A DNA stretch of 64,000 nucleotides from Bacteroides sp. 519 (GCF_010500955.1 NZ_QVMJ01000003.1:159890-223889), one strand, 5' to 3'. Positions 32,302 through 41,381 are shown, counted from the stretch's first letter. Notes: generated from the letters alone by a model not told the origin. A program made the numbers and translations.

Positions 32302-32688
32302 TTATTTAGAGATTTCGTTTCCTGCACTTTGCCATGACAAGAAGCCTTTATCTAATTCATAGACTTTGTATCCTTTTTCATAGAGAATGCCAGCAGCTTT
32401 CTTACTTCGAACCCCACTTCGACAGTATAATGCTACCGGTTTTTCTTTATTCAGTTGTTTGATGGCTTCCTGCTCAAAGCCTTCGGCATTTACATCAATA
32501 TTTACTGCGCCGTGGATGTGTCCCTCGCTAAATTCATCGGGTGTGCGAACATCAAGAAGCTGTACTTCTTCTTTCTGAATAAATTCGGCAAAGGCCTCAA
32601 CAGACAATGATGTAAACGATTCCTTTTCCGTTTTGCACGAAAACAAAGATAATAACGAGAATGCCATAAGTAATATTGTTTTATTCAT
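32302..32688 (-). CDS. Rhodanese-domain lipoprotein
   Basis: The lipobox LLSLFSC predicts acylation at Cys18. A single rhodanese domain follows, with LLDVRTPDEFSEGHIHGAVN and the active loop CRSGVRSKKA containing the catalytic Cys. Small rhodaneses transfer sulfane sulfur or act in periplasmic redox and sulfur handling; the acceptor is unknown. At 128 residues it is a normal single-domain size. It overlaps the upstream acyltransferase gene by 8 bp, so translation is coupled. Confidence 0.9.
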   Translation of the reverse strand: MNKTILLMAFSLLSLFSCKTEKESFTSLSVEAFAEFIQKEEVQLLDVRTPDEFSEGHIHGAVNIDVNAEGFEQEAIKQLNKEKPVALYCRSGVRSKKAAGILYEKGYKVYELDKGFLSWQSAGNEISK

Positions 32689-33832
32689 TATCCTGTAAAG
32701 TTAAGAAGTTTTTCAATGGGTTAGCATACATCAACAAAAGCTTTTCGCGCAAGAAAGGGATGTCTTTATTGGGTATTGTAATCTTATCCAACTGTCCCTG
32801 AATATAGTTTTCGAACTTCTTTTTATCGTCTGGCGTATACTGTGAAGCAAACTGTTGTGTGCCTTCAAGAAGATCGAAAGCTACATAATTACCCGGATAG
32901 AAACGATAGTTACGGTGAATGTGAGTATCAATCAGTTTAGCTATTGCTTCGAATAATTGTGATTTGGGTAATGAGCGATCCAGTGCTTCCAACTCTTCGT
33001 TTAACAAGCCGGTGGTTTGGAAATGCACCTTGCCTTTATAACCCATTAATCCGGTTTGCATGTTGCGCAAATCATCTTTTGGACTTTTCTTATAACCATC
33101 AATATCGCGTTTCAACTGAAACTCTTCTGCTTTCAGATAATCGCAGGGGTCGTACTCGTAAGAAATTGCAAGTGGGGCAATATTCAGTTCTACCAAGCGG
33201 TTTATGATGTCGCCTTCTCCGCCCATAGCCAGCATTTTGAGAACACTTTCCTGGGTACGGTCGTTCGAGTCTTTGGCGCGGCCTTCGCGTTGGGCTATCC
33301 AGATAGATTGTTTTTTTGTTTGAATGGCATAGTGCATATAGCGCGACATCCTTGCCGACGACTCAAGTATCTGCCGCATGGAGAGGGCACGTTGTACTAT
33401 AAAGCTTTTATTTACACGTACCAGTTTTTTAATCCATGGATAAATCAACAGGTTATCGCCAATGGCAATCTCAACAGTATCCAGTCCTTCATCAATTAAA
33501 AGTACAGAAAGGAAACCGGAGTCCAGGATAATATCTCTATGATTAGATATATAGGTGTATGCCAGCGCTTTATTCTTCAGGGATGAATGATCGATATCAA
33601 ACCCTGTTGTAGTTGTTTCGGCCAGCTTTTTAATTAATGCATACGAGAAAGCTACCTGAAATTCTTTTTTAGTTTTACAACTACGTATCTTTTGCTCAAT
33701 TAATGCTGCCGGTGCTTCGGGGAAAGCCATGGATATTACTTTCCTGAAATCAGGATCGGCCAGAAGCTCTTCAAAGATAACGGGTAATTCTTCGTCGTGG
33801 TACGGACGAATTTCATCAAATTCGGTATTCAT
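32681..33832 (-). CDS. Lysophospholipid-type acyltransferase (PlsC-like)
   Basis: The glycerolipid acyltransferase block I appears as NHRDIILDSGFL (HX4D), with block III-type wording in WIAQREGRAKDSND. The protein has 383 residues, longer than PlsC (about 240), with helical N- and C-terminal extensions and no obvious membrane helices, as in the Bacteroidota 1-acyl-glycerol-3-phosphate acyltransferase-like clade. A likely role is phospholipid or aminolipid acylation at the inner membrane face. It sits between ddl (separated by a palindrome) and the rhodanese gene. Confidence 0.85.
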   Translation of the reverse strand: MNTEFDEIRPYHDEELPVIFEELLADPDFRKVISMAFPEAPAALIEQKIRSCKTKKEFQVAFSYALIKKLAETTTTGFDIDHSSLKNKALAYTYISNHRDIILDSGFLSVLLIDEGLDTVEIAIGDNLLIYPWIKKLVRVNKSFIVQRALSMRQILESSARMSRYMHYAIQTKKQSIWIAQREGRAKDSNDRTQESVLKMLAMGGEGDIINRLVELNIAPLAISYEYDPCDYLKAEEFQLKRDIDGYKKSPKDDLRNMQTGLMGYKGKVHFQTTGLLNEELEALDRSLPKSQLFEAIAKLIDTHIHRNYRFYPGNYVAFDLLEGTQQFASQYTPDDKKKFENYIQGQLDKITIPNKDIPFLREKLLLMYANPLKNFLTLQDNE

Positions 33833-33836
33833 AATA

Positions 33837-33938
33837 GAGGAGGTAAAGTGAGGTAGAGGAGGTAAAGGAGGTAAAGTAAGATAAGAGTATACTTCTACTT
33901 TACCTCCTTTACCTCACTTTACCTCCTTTACCTCACTG
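33837..33938. repeat. Palindrome, GGAGGTAAAG/CTTTACCTCC type
   Basis: The left arm spans 33837-33882 and the right arm about 33891-33936, made of GAGGTAAAG words and their complements. The centre ATAAGAGTATAC lacks the CCATGCGG core. The TGA stop of ddl (33933-33935) lies inside its right edge. It fills the whole ddl-acyltransferase gap. Confidence 0.9.
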
Positions 33939-34916
33939 ATTAATAAATTCTTCTTCAATAATATCTGCCATCACATCCTTAATATCCAATCCGGCAGCCT
34001 TTACCTGTTGAGGGATAAAGCTGGTGACAGTCATTCCGGGAGTGGTATTAACTTCGAGTAGGTTTATTTTATTGCCTTCGGTGATGATATAATCAACACG
34101 GATAATGCCCGAACAGCCAAGTATATCGTACACGGCAGAGGTTAACAGTTTCACTCTTTCTGTAAGATCATCCGATATCCGGGCGGGGGTTATTTCATCT
34201 ACCTGACCGTTGTATTTGGCATCGAAATCGAAAAATTCATTTTCGGTAACCACTTCGGTGATGGGGAAAACGACTTCTTTGTTTGCTGTTTTGTAGCAAC
34301 CACAAGTAATTTCGGTTCCTTCCATATATGCCTCGATCATCACTTCGGGGGCCTCATCAAAAGCTTTTTCAATGGCGGGTTGTATCTGTTCGGCTGTTTT
34401 TACTTTGGTTACTCCAAAGCTCGACCCTCCCAGGTTGGGTTTTATAAAGCAGGGAAGTCCCACTTTATTGATCACTTCCTGATCGAGGATTTCGAAGCCT
34501 TCACGAAGCATCAGCGACTCTGCAACGCGTATACCAAACCCTTTCAGGTATTGATTACATGTAAATTTATTGAAGGTCAATGCCGAAGGAAGTACTCCAC
34601 AACTGGAATATGGAATCTGGAGCATCTCAAAGTAGCCTTGCAGTAAACCGTTTTCGCCGGGAGTTCCGTGAATGGTGATATAAGCAAAATCAAAGACTTT
34701 CTTTTCACCGTTTTCCATGAAGCTAAAATCATTCCGGTCTATAGGTGTCATAGATCCGTCGGGTAGTTTAACTTCCCAACGAAGTCCTTCCATTTCTACG
34801 ATATAGGTGTTGTATACATCTCTGTCGATAAAAGAATATATACCTTCGGCACTGCGGAGAGAAACGACTATTTCCGACGAGTCTCCTCCTGCTATTATTG
34901 CAATTCTGCGTTTCAT
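33933..34916 (-). CDS. ddl: D-alanine--D-alanine ligase
   Basis: This enzyme makes the D-Ala-D-Ala dipeptide for peptidoglycan with ATP. The 327 residues show the ATP-grasp layout: N-terminal IAIIAGGDSSEIVVSLRSAE, ITIHGTPGENGLLQGYFEML, the FIKPNLGGSSFGVTKV loop, EAYMEGTEITCGCY, RVDYIITEGNKINLLEVNTTPGMT (split over two motifs) and the C-terminal SFIPQQVKAAG. It overlaps rluD by 4 bp (ATGA), so it is translated from the same message. The final codon and stop run into the palindrome at 33837. Confidence 0.96.
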   Translation of the reverse strand: MKRRIAIIAGGDSSEIVVSLRSAEGIYSFIDRDVYNTYIVEMEGLRWEVKLPDGSMTPIDRNDFSFMENGEKKVFDFAYITIHGTPGENGLLQGYFEMLQIPYSSCGVLPSALTFNKFTCNQYLKGFGIRVAESLMLREGFEILDQEVINKVGLPCFIKPNLGGSSFGVTKVKTAEQIQPAIEKAFDEAPEVMIEAYMEGTEITCGCYKTANKEVVFPITEVVTENEFFDFDAKYNGQVDEITPARISDDLTERVKLLTSAVYDILGCSGIIRVDYIITEGNKINLLEVNTTPGMTVTSFIPQQVKAAGLDIKDVMADIIEEEFINQ

Positions 34917-35971
34917 TCTAAATCCCTGTTACTTATATAGCCTCTCCATTTGTTGAGCAGCAAGGTCATATCTTCGGGAAGTGGAGATGTAAAGTTCATC
35001 TCTTCGCCTGTTACAGGGTGTACAAATCCCAAAGTCATGGCATGTAGTGCCTGCCGCGGACAAGTATCAAAGCAGTTGTTTACAAATTGTTTATACTTAC
35101 TAAAATGAGTTCCTTTCAAGATTTCATGCCCTCCGTAACGTTCGTCGTTAAAAAGTACATGACCAATGTGTTTCATGTGTACCCTGATTTGATGGGTACG
35201 CCCTGTTTCGAGTATACACTCTACCAATGTAACATAACCTATACGCTCCAACACATTGTAGTGGGTAACAGCGTGTTTGCCAATCTCGGGATCGGAGAAA
35301 ACAGCCATTTGCATACGGTCGCGGGGATTGCGGGCAATGTTTCCGGTTATGGTGCCTTTGTCTTCATCCATAATGCCCCATACCAATGCCTGATACCTGC
35401 GTTTAGTTGTTTTATTAAAGAATTGAAGACCAAGGCTGGTTTTTGCATCGGGTGTTTTGGCTATTACCAGTAAGCCGGATGTATTTTTATCAATACGGTG
35501 CACCAAACCCACTTGCGGGTCGTTAGCATCGTAATCGGGGTTATCTCTCAGGTGCCATGCAATGGCATTAACAAGCGTACCTGTATAGTTTCCGTGTCCG
35601 GGATGTACCACCAATCCGGCTGGTTTATTGACTACCATCAAAGCTTCATCCTCGTACACTATATCCAGCGGAATATCTTCGGCTATGATTTCGTTATCAT
35701 AACGCGGACGATCCATCACAACCGTTATCACATCTAAAGGTTTTACCTTATAGCTGCTTTTTACCGGCTTGCCGTTTGCCATCACAAATCCAGCATCGGC
35801 AGCTTTCTGTATACGGTTGCGCGAAGCATTTACAATGCGTTCGAAGAGGTATTTATCTACTCTAACCATTGCCTGACCTTTGTCTACCACCACCCTGAAA
35901 TGTTCGTACAGGTTGGCTGCATCTCCTACAGGTTCAATGTCGTCAATGTCGTCAAGATCATTCTCTATCAT
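34913..35971 (-). CDS. rluD: RluA/RluD-family 23S rRNA pseudouridine synthase
   Basis: An N-terminal S4 RNA-binding domain (about 25-90, RVDKYLFERIVNASRNRIQKA) is followed by the synthase domain with the catalytic Asp in VGLVHRIDKNTSGLLV and the family motif NKPAGLVVHPGHGN. RluD modifies helix 69 of 23S rRNA; the exact site here is inferred from the S4-containing form and its 352-residue length. It is the middle gene of the PASTA-rluD-ddl run, an order common in Bacteroidales. Confidence 0.93.
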   Translation of the reverse strand: MIENDLDDIDDIEPVGDAANLYEHFRVVVDKGQAMVRVDKYLFERIVNASRNRIQKAADAGFVMANGKPVKSSYKVKPLDVITVVMDRPRYDNEIIAEDIPLDIVYEDEALMVVNKPAGLVVHPGHGNYTGTLVNAIAWHLRDNPDYDANDPQVGLVHRIDKNTSGLLVIAKTPDAKTSLGLQFFNKTTKRRYQALVWGIMDEDKGTITGNIARNPRDRMQMAVFSDPEIGKHAVTHYNVLERIGYVTLVECILETGRTHQIRVHMKHIGHVLFNDERYGGHEILKGTHFSKYKQFVNNCFDTCPRQALHAMTLGFVHPVTGEEMNFTSPLPEDMTLLLNKWRGYISNRDLE

Positions 35972-35972
35972 A

Positions 35973-36120
35973 ATAATGTGCCAATGTGGTTAATGTGCCA
36001 ATGTGGTTAATGTGCCAATGTGCTAATGTGGTTAATATGCTAATATGAATAATGAACTAATGCGCAGCCAATTGGCACATTGGCATATTGTCGAATTGGC
36101 ATATTGTCGAATTGGCAATT
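35973..36120. repeat. Palindrome-like element, TAATGTGCCAATGTGG type
   Basis: The left side (35973-36045) holds direct repeats of TAATGTGCCAATGTGGT. The right side (36068-36120) holds AATTGGCATATTGTCG words. Only the GTGCCAAT/ATTGGCAC words pair. The centre has AATGCGCAG, a degraded core. It fills the rluD-PASTA gap and meets the stop of the PASTA gene. Confidence 0.8.
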
Positions 36121-36742
36121 AGAAAAATGAGTCGTCCGAGATTAATGTATCATCGGTTATTGGTTCTGTATCGCCCAATTCCATCTCGTCGCTGGTTCCA
36201 TCTCCAACCACCAGTGTAAGATTAGCTCCCACAGGGGCCTTGTCGCCGGGTTTCAACATATTTCCGTTGTGTTTAATGCCATATACCCAATCTTTTGCCC
36301 CACTAATATGTTCGGGTGTATTCAATTTGAATCCAGCTGCAAGTATACGGGCTTGTGCCTGCCTTAACGAACTGTTATCGGCAACATCGGGTACCAATTG
36401 CAAAGGAACGGTTAATGTATTGATTGTTAAATAAATCACTCTTCCTTTCTTTACCCTCCGTCCGCTTTGTGGGCTGTGTTCCAGAATAATTCCGGCAGGT
36501 TTGTCTTTTACATAAGTAGAGTCGGAGATTACAGCCTCTAGTCCTTCGTTTTTGAAGAGGGTCTGCGCCTGAGCTATAGTCATACCTTTTGCATTGGGCA
36601 CAGCAATGGCTTCGCCATGGCGTGTATATGCATCCAGTGATTTCAACACAATGAATATCAGCACAACAGCAACCACAATCATAGCCAGCAGGTTGAGCCA
36701 GAACATCTTATTTTTCCAGGAGAAGAATTCTTTTATTTTCAT
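36119..36742 (-). CDS. PASTA-domain membrane protein
   Basis: A short cytoplasmic head (KIKEFFSWKNK), one membrane helix (about 14-36, FWLNLLAMIVVAVVLIFIVL) and two to three PASTA repeats follow (GEAIAVPNAKGMTIAQAQTL, HSPQSGRRVKKGRVIYLTIN, VPDVADNSSLRQAQARILAA). PASTA domains bind peptidoglycan fragments. No kinase or transpeptidase domain is present, so this is the stand-alone 207-residue form seen upstream of rluD and ddl in Bacteroidales. It probably aids cell-wall synthesis or sensing. Confidence 0.9.
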   Translation of the reverse strand: MKIKEFFSWKNKMFWLNLLAMIVVAVVLIFIVLKSLDAYTRHGEAIAVPNAKGMTIAQAQTLFKNEGLEAVISDSTYVKDKPAGIILEHSPQSGRRVKKGRVIYLTINTLTVPLQLVPDVADNSSLRQAQARILAAGFKLNTPEHISGAKDWVYGIKHNGNMLKPGDKAPVGANLTLVVGDGTSDEMELGDTEPITDDTLISDDSFF

Positions 36743-36765
36743 TATTCTATTATAAAATTAGAACA

Positions 36766-36773
36766 CAAAGATA
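36766..36773 (-). promoter_or_regulatory. -7 box TATCTTTG of the PASTA-rluD-ddl operon
   Basis: This is an exact TAnnTTTG match on the minus strand, 23 bp upstream of the PASTA start at 36742. Confidence 0.55.
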
Positions 36774-36816
36774 ATATCTGCTGCTTGAATTACCGTATAT
36801 AATTGAATAAATTTGC

Positions 36817-37068
36817 CTGTAAGCCCGTTCGATTTAGCCCAGGGTTTTAACCCTGGGTAAGCTATCAATCGCCAGCAATGAAGTGCTGTAAGCACGAACG
36901 AATAGCCTAGGATCGTGCTTACAGCACTCTGATTGGTGCTTTTCGTACATACCCAGGGTTAAAACCCTGGGCTAAATCGAACGCACTTTCAGTGCTTAAC
37001 TTACAATTCGTTACTCTAAGAACACGTTCTATTTTGACACAGCTTCCTGAATTAAACCGGGCTTACAG
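36817..37068. repeat. Nested palindrome with perfect 34-bp arms (GCCCAGGGTTTTAACCCTGGG type)
   Basis: The arms 36826-36859 and 36950-36983 are perfect 34-bp reverse complements. Outside them CTGTAAGCCCG (36817-36827) pairs with 37058-37068. Inside, GTGCTGTAAGCACGA pairs with TCGTGCTTACAGCAC. The architecture matches the unrelated-sequence element at 56247. No coding. The rest of the 36743-37561 gap holds the PASTA promoter, the array at 37195 and the L34 terminator. Confidence 0.92.
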
Positions 37069-37194
37069 CCCGTAGAACGCAGATTGCAAACAATGCAAAA
37101 ACAGTTCGAACATAACTGGGTTTTCTTTTGTAACCATACTCCCTTTTCACTAAATGTCTATTTTTATCCATTCGCAAATCATTACTATTTCATT

Positions 37195-37309
37195 ATGCTG
37201 CAAATCGTAATTTCAAAATGCTGCATTTCGCATTGATGAAATGCTGCATTTCGTTCAATCAAAATGCTGCATTTCGAAAGTGTGAAATGCTGCATTTTGA
37301 AAATACGCA
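37195..37309. repeat. Five-unit 23-bp array (AAATGC-T-GCATTT type)
   Basis: Units start at 37195, 37218, 37241, 37264 and 37287. Each begins ATGCTGCA, followed by 10 variable bases. AAATGCTGCATTT is a perfect dyad with a one-base centre. It lies in the 3' region of rpmH and upstream of the PASTA operon. Confidence 0.9.
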
Positions 37310-37482
37310 CTAAAATAGCCCCTACAGCACGTACAGCGGGTGGCAAGCAAGGTGTTTTTCTGTTTTTTGTTGCTTTTTGCAGGTGCGAAACAACTAAACA
37401 GGCGGATGGGTTTCGGAAAGATTTTTCGTTTTCAATGTGGAGCCTTTCAGGTTATCTGCCCTGAATGTTTATGAGTAGGCTT

Positions 37483-37534
37483 GGTTTTAATAAAACCAAA
37501 AAAGGAGTAAAGCTTATAAAACCTTTACTCCTTT
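37483..37534 (-). terminator. Terminator of rpmH
   Basis: The stem AAAGGAGTAAAG/CTTTACTCCTTT (37501-37512 with 37523-37534) is followed on the minus strand by TTTTTTGGTTTT. A second small palindrome, GGTTTTAATAAAACC, lies at 37483-37497. It is 28 bp past the L34 stop. Confidence 0.88.
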
Positions 37535-37561
37535 CTATTTTGTTTAAAATAAGCTTGTTGC

Positions 37562-37720
37562 TTATTTTGTTCCGTTATACTCATCCGAAACGGTTAATTT
37601 CTTTCTGCCTTTAGCACGACGTGAAGCCAATACTCTGCGTCCGTTTGCTGTGGCCATTCTTTCACGGAAACCGTGTTTATTCTTTCTCTTTCTGTTAGAG
37701 GGTTGGAATGTTCTTTTCAT
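37562..37720 (-). CDS. rpmH: 50S ribosomal protein L34
   Basis: The 52-residue frame starts [20 protein letters not shown] and continues [20 protein letters not shown], the highly conserved L34 sequence. The remaining [12 protein letters not shown] is a Bacteroidota-style tail. Structural protein of the large ribosomal subunit. It is divergent from efp, with its own promoter (37762-37792) and terminator. Confidence 0.98.
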   Translation of the reverse strand: MKRTFQPSNRKRKNKHGFRERMATANGRRVLASRRAKGRKKLTVSDEYNGTK

Positions 37721-37761
37721 TTTCTATATTGTTTTATGTTATTGTCTCACAAATCGGGTTG

Positions 37762-37792
37762 CAAAAATAGGTACTTTTTTTAAATAAACCAA
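37762..37792 (-). promoter_or_regulatory. rpmH promoter
   Basis: The minus-strand -7 box TATTTTTG (37762-37769) and a -33 TTGG (37789-37792) are separated by 19 bp, the usual spacing. The box lies 42 bp upstream of the ATG. Confidence 0.7.
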
Positions 37793-37820
37793 GAGATAAG
37801 TCTTTTTTAAGTAGATAAGT

Positions 37821-37852
37821 TTTTGAGTTCCTGAGTTTTTGAGTTATTTTTG
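37821..37852 (+). promoter_or_regulatory. efp promoter
   Basis: The -33 TTTTG (37821-37825) and the -7 TATTTTTG (37845-37852) are 19 bp apart, close to the Bacteroidota consensus. They lie inside GAGTTTTTGAG wording shared with the palindrome at 52666. Leader of about 45 nt. Confidence 0.7.
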
Positions 37853-37902
37853 CACCGAGAACCCACGAACTTATTAACTTAAAAAACTTATAATTCAAAT
37901 TT

Positions 37903-38469
37903 ATGGCTACTACAGCAGACATCAGAAATGGTATGTGTATCGACCTTGATGGTCACTATTATTTTATTACTGAATTCTTACATGTAAAACCGGGTAAAGG
38001 AGCAGCTTTTGTTCGTACCAAAATGAAAAGTGTAACCACCGGACGTACACTCGAAAAAACATTCAATGCCGGAGTTAAAATTGAAGAAGTTAGAATCGAA
38101 CGTCGCCAATATCAGTACCTATACATGGACGATATGGGTTACAACTTCATGAATCAGGAAACATTTGAGCAGATCTCTATCCAAAAAGAACTGATTACCG
38201 GAGTTGACTTCCTGAAAGAAGGCGATACTGTTGATGTTGTAAGCCATGCCGAGTCGGAAACTGTACTGTATGCCGAAGTTCCTGTAAAAGTACAACTTAA
38301 AATTACTTATACCGAACCTGGTTTGAAAGGCGACACTGCTACCAATGCAACAAAACCTGCAACACTCGAAACCGGAGCAATTGTACGCGTACCTTTATTT
38401 ATTAACGAAGGCGAAACAATTGAAGTAGATACAAGAGACGGCTCTTATCAAGGAAGAGTTAAAATTTAG
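37903..38469 (+). CDS. efp: Translation elongation factor P
   Basis: EF-P relieves ribosome stalling at polyproline stretches. The KOW-like N-domain carries the modifiable-loop Lys in [13 protein letters not shown], followed by two OB domains and the signature [20 protein letters not shown]. Length of 188 residues is standard. The TAG stop sits at the edge of the palindrome 38468-38548. No modification enzyme genes are nearby. Confidence 0.97.
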   Translation: MATTADIRNGMCIDLDGHYYFITEFLHVKPGKGAAFVRTKMKSVTTGRTLEKTFNAGVKIEEVRIERRQYQYLYMDDMGYNFMNQETFEQISIQKELITGVDFLKEGDTVDVVSHAESETVLYAEVPVKVQLKITYTEPGLKGDTATNATKPATLETGAIVRVPLFINEGETIEVDTRDGSYQGRVKI

Positions 38470-38548
38470 TTGAGAGTTAATAGTTGAGAGTTGAGAGTTA
38501 CTATACAGTTCAACTCAACTCTCAACTCTCAACTCTCAATTCTCAACT
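38468..38548. repeat. Palindrome, GTTGAGAGTT/AACTCTCAAC type
   Basis: The left arm (38468-38500) holds TTGAGAGTT words and the right arm (38511-38548) AACTCTCAAC words. The centre CTATACAGTTC lacks the core. It spans from the efp stop to 8 bp before the next ATG. Confidence 0.9.
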
Positions 38549-38555
38549 GTAAATT

Positions 38556-39548
38556 ATGTATTACTCTGTCATCATTCCTGTTTACAACCGCCCCGATGAG
38601 GTTGACGAACTACTTGAAAGTCTTACTCATCAGCACTTCAAGCAATTTGAGGTTATTATTGTTGAAGATGGCTCTTCGCTATCCTGCAAAAATATTGTAG
38701 ACAAATATATGAATGATTTAGACATTCAATACTTCTTCAAATCAAACTCCGGACCTGCGCAATCGCGTAATTATGGAGCAGAACGTAGCAAGGGTGACTA
38801 TTTTATTTTCCTCGATTCGGATTGTATTGTTCCCGAAGGTTATTTTGAAGCGATTGAAAAGGAACTGAATACTGAATACGCCGATGCCTTTGGCGGACCC
38901 GACAGAGCACACCACTCTTTCACCAACATTCAAAAAGCGATTAATTATTCTATGACTTCTTTTTTCACCACTGGCGGAATACGTGGTGGAAAAAAGAAAA
39001 TGGATAAATTCTATCCCCGTAGTTTCAATATGGGAATACGCAGGGAAGCTTTTAATAATCTGAAAGGATTCTCGGACATGAGGTTTGGTGAAGATATTGA
39101 TTTCAGCATCCGCATATTTAAAGCCGGATATGCTTGTCGTCTTTTCCCCGATGCCTGGGTGTATCATAAAAGACGTACAGACTTCCGGAAATTCTTCAAA
39201 CAGGTTTATAACTCGGGTATTGCACGTATCAATCTTTATAAAAAATACCCGGATACGCTTAAACTGGTGCATTTATTACCTGCATTGTTTACATCTGGAA
39301 TATTCTTCCTGTTTCTTATTTCTTTATTTGTGTGTCCATACGCAGCAACTCTTATATTGCTATATGCTTTACTGGTAGCTATTGATGCCAGCATACAAAA
39401 CAAAAGTGTTTCTATTGGTTTATTAGCTATAGTGGCAGCTTTTGTACAACTAACAGGATACGGACTTGGTTTCCTTTCGGCCTGGTGGAAACGCTGTGTG
39501 TTGGGTAGGAATGAGTTTACGGCTTTCAATAAGAATTTCTATAAGTAA
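38556..39548 (+). CDS. Family 2 glycosyltransferase
   Basis: The N-terminal GT-A domain has YSVIIPVYNRPDEVDELLES, VEDGSS and the metal-binding DxD-type motif FLDSDCIVP; GEDIDFSIRIFKAGY is the acceptor-side motif. Two hydrophobic helices near the C-terminus (about 238-300) anchor it to the membrane. It transfers a sugar from a nucleotide donor, probably in envelope glycan assembly; donor and acceptor are unknown. The next gene follows after 6 bp. Confidence 0.92.
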   Translation: MYYSVIIPVYNRPDEVDELLESLTHQHFKQFEVIIVEDGSSLSCKNIVDKYMNDLDIQYFFKSNSGPAQSRNYGAERSKGDYFIFLDSDCIVPEGYFEAIEKELNTEYADAFGGPDRAHHSFTNIQKAINYSMTSFFTTGGIRGGKKKMDKFYPRSFNMGIRREAFNNLKGFSDMRFGEDIDFSIRIFKAGYACRLFPDAWVYHKRRTDFRKFFKQVYNSGIARINLYKKYPDTLKLVHLLPALFTSGIFFLFLISLFVCPYAATLILLYALLVAIDASIQNKSVSIGLLAIVAAFVQLTGYGLGFLSAWWKRCVLGRNEFTAFNKNFYK

Positions 39549-39554
39549 AGTACT

Positions 39555-40487
39555 ATGAGAATATACATTCTTCTAACTGCTTTTTGTTATGCAGCAGCAT
39601 TGTTCGGACAAAATGAGCCACAAAGATTTCCGTTTTCCTACGATTCTTTTTTGATTATTGCTGAAGGAATAATCAATGATTCTATAAAAGCTAAATTTTG
39701 TTTGGATACAGGTGCCACAGATATTTCTTTATCTGAAGAGTTGGTAGAGAAATATGCTATCAATAAAAAGGAACTGGAGTATAGTCCTTTTTTTGGAGGT
39801 GGTGCTGGCAACGATAGTGCTAAAGTTAAGGTCGCTTTTGAAAAGATCAACTATAAAATCGCAAACGAAACGTTAACAAACTCCATTTACAAAGTATATA
39901 AAAATCTTTCCGAAGATGTTTTAGTGGGTATAGAACCTAAAGATTTGTTCACTTTTGAAATATATTACGATAAAAAAGAATTCCGGCTATATAAAGGACA
40001 AGCAAAAATGGATTTTGATAAATCCTGGACTCGCATCAAGTACAAAAATCATCTCACTAAAATTACAATACCATTAAAGGTCAAGATTGGTAAAAAAACA
40101 ATCAGTGGAGATTTCCTGTTAGACACTGGTAGTGGACATGCTATCCTCTTCACTGGTAAGACAGCAGAAAAGTACAAATTGAACCAAATGAATGTACGTA
40201 AATGGAAAGCAGAGTTAGGATTGTCGGGGAAATCCGAAGGAGGAACCATTCAATCAGAAAGTATTCAGCTAGGAGAAAACAAATTCGACAATGTTGATAT
40301 ACACTATTTTAATGATCAACAAGGTGCACTTTCTGATGGTTATTTCTATATTGGTGTTCTGGGAAACAGAGTACTGGAAAAATTTGATGTAATTATTGAC
40401 TATGTAAAAGAATATGTTTACATCCGTCCGAATTCATTGTATAACACTCCAATTATAACCACCAGCAACAGATTAAACTACGAGTAA
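39555..40487 (+). CDS. Retropepsin-like aspartyl protease, exported
   Basis: A signal peptide (about 1-19) precedes two aspartyl-protease half sites: FCLDTGATDISLS (about 52-64) and FLLDTGSGHAILF (about 192-204). A single chain with two DTG motifs suggests a self-sufficient pepsin-like active site. The C-terminal part has the IGVLGNRVLEKFDVIIDY flap-type region. Substrates are unknown; related Bacteroidota proteins are periplasmic. It is coupled with the glycosyltransferase (6-bp gap) and radC (15-bp gap). Confidence 0.85.
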   Translation: MRIYILLTAFCYAAALFGQNEPQRFPFSYDSFLIIAEGIINDSIKAKFCLDTGATDISLSEELVEKYAINKKELEYSPFFGGGAGNDSAKVKVAFEKINYKIANETLTNSIYKVYKNLSEDVLVGIEPKDLFTFEIYYDKKEFRLYKGQAKMDFDKSWTRIKYKNHLTKITIPLKVKIGKKTISGDFLLDTGSGHAILFTGKTAEKYKLNQMNVRKWKAELGLSGKSEGGTIQSESIQLGENKFDNVDIHYFNDQQGALSDGYFYIGVLGNRVLEKFDVIIDYVKEYVYIRPNSLYNTPIITTSNRLNYE

Positions 40488-40502
40488 TACTATTTTTGCA
40501 AC

Positions 40503-41204
40503 ATGCAAAACACAGAAAAGCCAAGACTCAGTATTAACAAATGGGCAGAAGAAGACCGCCCGCGCGAAAAAATGCTATCCAAAGGGATTAATGCATTGAG
40601 CGATGCAGAATTACTAGCCATACTTATCGGTTCGGGAAATAAAGACGAAAGCGCTGTTGAACTTATGCGACGGATGCTGTCGACATGCGACAATAACCTT
40701 AACGAACTTGGAAAATGGAATAGTGCAGACTTCTCTGTTTTTAATGGTATTGGACCCGCTAAAGCTACCACAATAATGGCAGCATTAGAATTGGGGAAAA
40801 GAAGAAAACTCCAAGAGGCAAAAGAACGCAGCGTGATTTTATCCTCGCGCGATGCCTACAACATATTCCACCCCATTCTATGCGATGCCCCACAAGAAGA
40901 GTTCTGGATACTGCTTCTCAACCAGGCTAGTAAAGTGATTAAAACAGTTAAAATTAGCACTGGTGGTATTGACGGCACCTATGCCGATGTGAGAACAATT
41001 TTACGCGAAGCTCTTCTGGAAAGGGCAACATCAATTATTTTATGCCATAATCACCCATCAGGTAATCCCGAACCTAGTATTAATGATAAAAGGCTAACTT
41101 CGGCCATACAACAGGCAGCCAAAACTATGAACATCAATCTGGTAGATCATATTGTTGTTTGCGATGGAACTTATTTTAGTTTCGGTGATAAAGGCTTAAT
41201 CTGA
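40503..41204 (+). CDS. radC: RadC-family JAB/MPN domain protein
   Basis: The N-terminal UPF0758 helical region (LSDAELLAILIGSGNKDESA and NGIGPAKATTIMAALELGKR) is followed by the JAB domain with the zinc motif LCHNHPSGNPEPSINDK. Length of 233 residues is standard. Despite the name, a repair role is not established; the JAMM residues are intact, so a metalloprotease or deubiquitinase-like fold is kept. The stop is 8 bp before the palindrome at 41213. Confidence 0.95.
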   Translation: MQNTEKPRLSINKWAEEDRPREKMLSKGINALSDAELLAILIGSGNKDESAVELMRRMLSTCDNNLNELGKWNSADFSVFNGIGPAKATTIMAALELGKRRKLQEAKERSVILSSRDAYNIFHPILCDAPQEEFWILLLNQASKVIKTVKISTGGIDGTYADVRTILREALLERATSIILCHNHPSGNPEPSINDKRLTSAIQQAAKTMNINLVDHIVVCDGTYFSFGDKGLI

Positions 41205-41212
41205 CTTGTACG

Positions 41213-41309
41213 ATTTCACCACGAGTTCACAGAGTTACACAGAGTTTTAAACTTCCATGCGGCATCGTATTTAAAACTCTGTGTAACTCTGTGAACTCTG
41301 TGGTGAAAT
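41213..41309. repeat. Near-perfect 39-bp palindrome, CACAGAGTTCACAG type, full core
   Basis: The arms 41213-41251 and 41270-41309 are complementary over 39 bp with a single one-base indel. The 18-base loop contains the full core CCATGCGGCATCGT (41255-41268). It starts 8 bp after the radC stop. Confidence 0.95.
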
Positions 41310-41332
41310 TTCGCTATGACAAAATAATAACG

Positions 41333-41340
41333 TATATTTG
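41333..41340 (+). promoter_or_regulatory. -7 box TATATTTG upstream of the DUF59 gene
   Basis: This is an exact TAnnTTTG match, 41 bp before the ATG at 41382 and just outside the palindrome. Confidence 0.55.
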
Positions 41341-41381
41341 CAGTAAGGTGAAAGCCATATTCCCCTATAAATATTATTATT

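Noticed and set aside
37195-37309. CRISPR-like regular repeats
   Set aside because: The repeat plus variable part is only 23 bp with 10-bp variable segments, there are five units, and no cas gene is present. Same for the other three arrays.
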